Assembly (NCBI GenBank): GCA_025450555.1
Contig: JANWHF010000242.1
Location: 1 to 6,492 of the forward strand
DNA length: 6,492 nt
Reading direction: 5' to 3'
DNA from: Tepidisphaeraceae bacterium
GTDB lineage: Bacteria > Planctomycetota > Phycisphaerae > Tepidisphaerales > Tepidisphaeraceae
Translations under genes and position numbers: made by a program
The notes under the pieces: model-generated
The model's database searches: none
Told to the model about the DNA's origin: nothing
The model's input: only the letters and a program-made list of their open reading frames with translations
Shown here: positions 5,849 through 6,492 of the stretch, one piece after another
How the letters are laid out: each line of letters starts with the position of its first letter
Position numbering within the stretch: the first letter of the stretch is position 1

Positions 5849-5916
5849 AAATTCACGGCAAATCTTTTTATTCGCAATGAAAAGTATTCGCCTGTAAGAT
5901 TCCGCCCTCGGGATTT

Positions 5917-5921
5917 GGAGG
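5917..5921 (+). promoter_or_regulatory. Strong ribosome binding site of the substrate-binding protein
   Basis: GGAGG lies five bases before ATG 5927, the best Shine-Dalgarno site in the window. It fits the need to make more receptor than membrane components. The 78-bp gap after the permease (5849-5926) shows no clear promoter, so the gene is probably expressed from the same transcript. Confidence 0.7.
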
Positions 5922-5926
5922 ACGCT

Positions 5927-6492
5927 ATGCGCCGCTCTTTGGCGAGTTGGAGCCTGGGTCTGTTTGTCCTTGGGCTGATGATGATTGCGGGTTGCGATCG
6001 GCATCAATCGACGCCGAGCAAGACGCCATCGTCGATCCGCATCATGCTGGATTGGAAACCGGAGCCGGAGTTTGGCGGTTTCTATGAGGCGGAAATCTCC
6101 GGTGAGTTCTCACGGCGCAAGCTGGATGTCGAATTGAAAAGCGCCGGTGAAGGCGCGCCGACCTGGCAGCTCGTCGCCAATGGGCAAGCCGATTATGCGA
6201 CGACTGCCGCCGATCAGGTCATCATCGCCCAGCAGCGCGGGGCTGATGTGGTGGCGCTTTTTGCCGTCTACCAGACCTTCCCGCAGGGGATCATGGTTCA
6301 CGCGGCCCGCAATTTCAAAAGCATCGAAGATATTTTTACCCATCCGGGCGTGCTCGCCGCCGAGGACAATGCCTGGCTGAAATATCTGCTCAACAAATAT
6401 CCCTCACCCGCGGTGCAGATCACCGGTTACAGCGGCGGCGTCGCGACTTTTCTGGCAAAGCCCGATTATTCGCAGCAATGCTTTATCACCAG
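5927..6492 (+). CDS. ABC importer substrate-binding lipoprotein, THI5/NMT1-like, 3' end cut off by the window
   Basis: The frame gives 188 residues and runs off the right edge. Residues 1-23 are a lipoprotein signal: MRRS, a hydrophobic core (LGLFVLGLMMIA) and a lipobox ending in Cys23 (IAGC). The mature protein would thus be lipid-anchored and face the periplasm. The domain begins with IRIMLDWKPEPEFGGFYEAE (37-56), like the LDWxPxxxxxGxYxA opening of THI5/NMT1-type binding proteins such as ThiY. It continues with LVANGQADYATTAADQVIIAQQRGADVVALFAVYQTFPQGIMV (82-124), the usual segment in this class for sensing ligand and closing the first lobe. QQCFIT near the cut matches the hinge region that normally precedes an acidic residue. 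The best guess is a receptor for a thiamine-pyrimidine precursor (HMP or formyl-aminopyrimidine); sulfonate, taurine or nitrate remain possible. Confidence 0.88.
   Translation, partial: MRRSLASWSLGLFVLGLMMIAGCDRHQSTPSKTPSSIRIMLDWKPEPEFGGFYEAEISGEFSRRKLDVELKSAGEGAPTWQLVANGQADYATTAADQVIIAQQRGADVVALFAVYQTFPQGIMVHAARNFKSIEDIFTHPGVLAAEDNAWLKYLLNKYPSPAVQITGYSGGVATFLAKPDYSQQCFIT

Noticed and set aside
5844..5872. AATAAAAA/TTTTTATT inverted repeat after the permease stop as a terminator
   Set aside because: The 8-bp stem is A/T only with a 13-base loop and no GC-rich base. It is unlikely to terminate transcription, and the receptor gene follows with a strong ribosome site.
1..6492. CRISPR array, tRNA, rRNA, integrase or transposase
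   Set aside because: No regularly spaced repeats, cloverleaf-like sequence, rRNA segment or recombinase motif was seen on either strand. The only strong repeats are those at 1489-1542.

Overview
This 6.5 kb window comes from a bacterium of moderately high GC content. The translated proteins look bacterial: one carries a Sec signal peptide, one a lipobox, and there are ABC importer parts and a LexA-like regulator. The form of the XRE domain (a GxKIRxxRRxxGLTLxELA start, then SKPYLSLIETG and NPPSxEKL) and the often weak Shine-Dalgarno sites would suit a planctomycete-like lineage. That assignment is inference only. Both ends of the window cut through genes.

Layout from left to right. (1) Positions 1-1114, minus strand: the N-terminal 371 residues of an exported protein of unknown function. 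(2) Positions 1169-1927, plus strand: a DUF1016/YhcG-type PD-(D/E)XK nuclease homologue. It keeps the N-terminal domain and the catalytic core but seems to lack about 100 residues between them. A 17-bp inverted repeat sits exactly at the junction. (3) Positions 1928-2232: about 300 bp without a gene, AT-rich in the middle. (4) Positions 2233-3108, plus strand: an XRE helix-turn-helix protein fused to an S24/LexA peptidase with a complete self-cleavage apparatus. (5) Positions 3155-4035, minus strand: a translationally coupled pair, an unrecognised protein of about 96 residues followed by a dCTP deaminase-family enzyme. It runs convergent to the regulator and is lower in GC than its surroundings. 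(6) Positions 4143-6492, plus strand: an ABC importer in the order ATPase, permease, lipoprotein substrate-binding protein, of the NitT/TauT (SsuABC/ThiXYZ) class. The binding protein runs off the end.

The importer is a clear functional unit: lipoprotein receptor, homodimeric permease and ATPase. Its receptor resembles the THI5/NMT1 family, so a thiamine-pyrimidine precursor is the leading substrate guess, with sulfonates or nitrate not excluded. The middle of the window (about 1.17-4.04 kb) reads as accessory DNA: a nuclease-family gene with an internal deletion, a DNA-damage-type repressor, and a low-GC nucleotide-metabolism pair. The most interesting unit is the dCTP deaminase-like gene with its small unknown partner, which could be a nucleotide-depleting defence module or an ordinary pyrimidine enzyme. 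The sequence alone does not decide between these.
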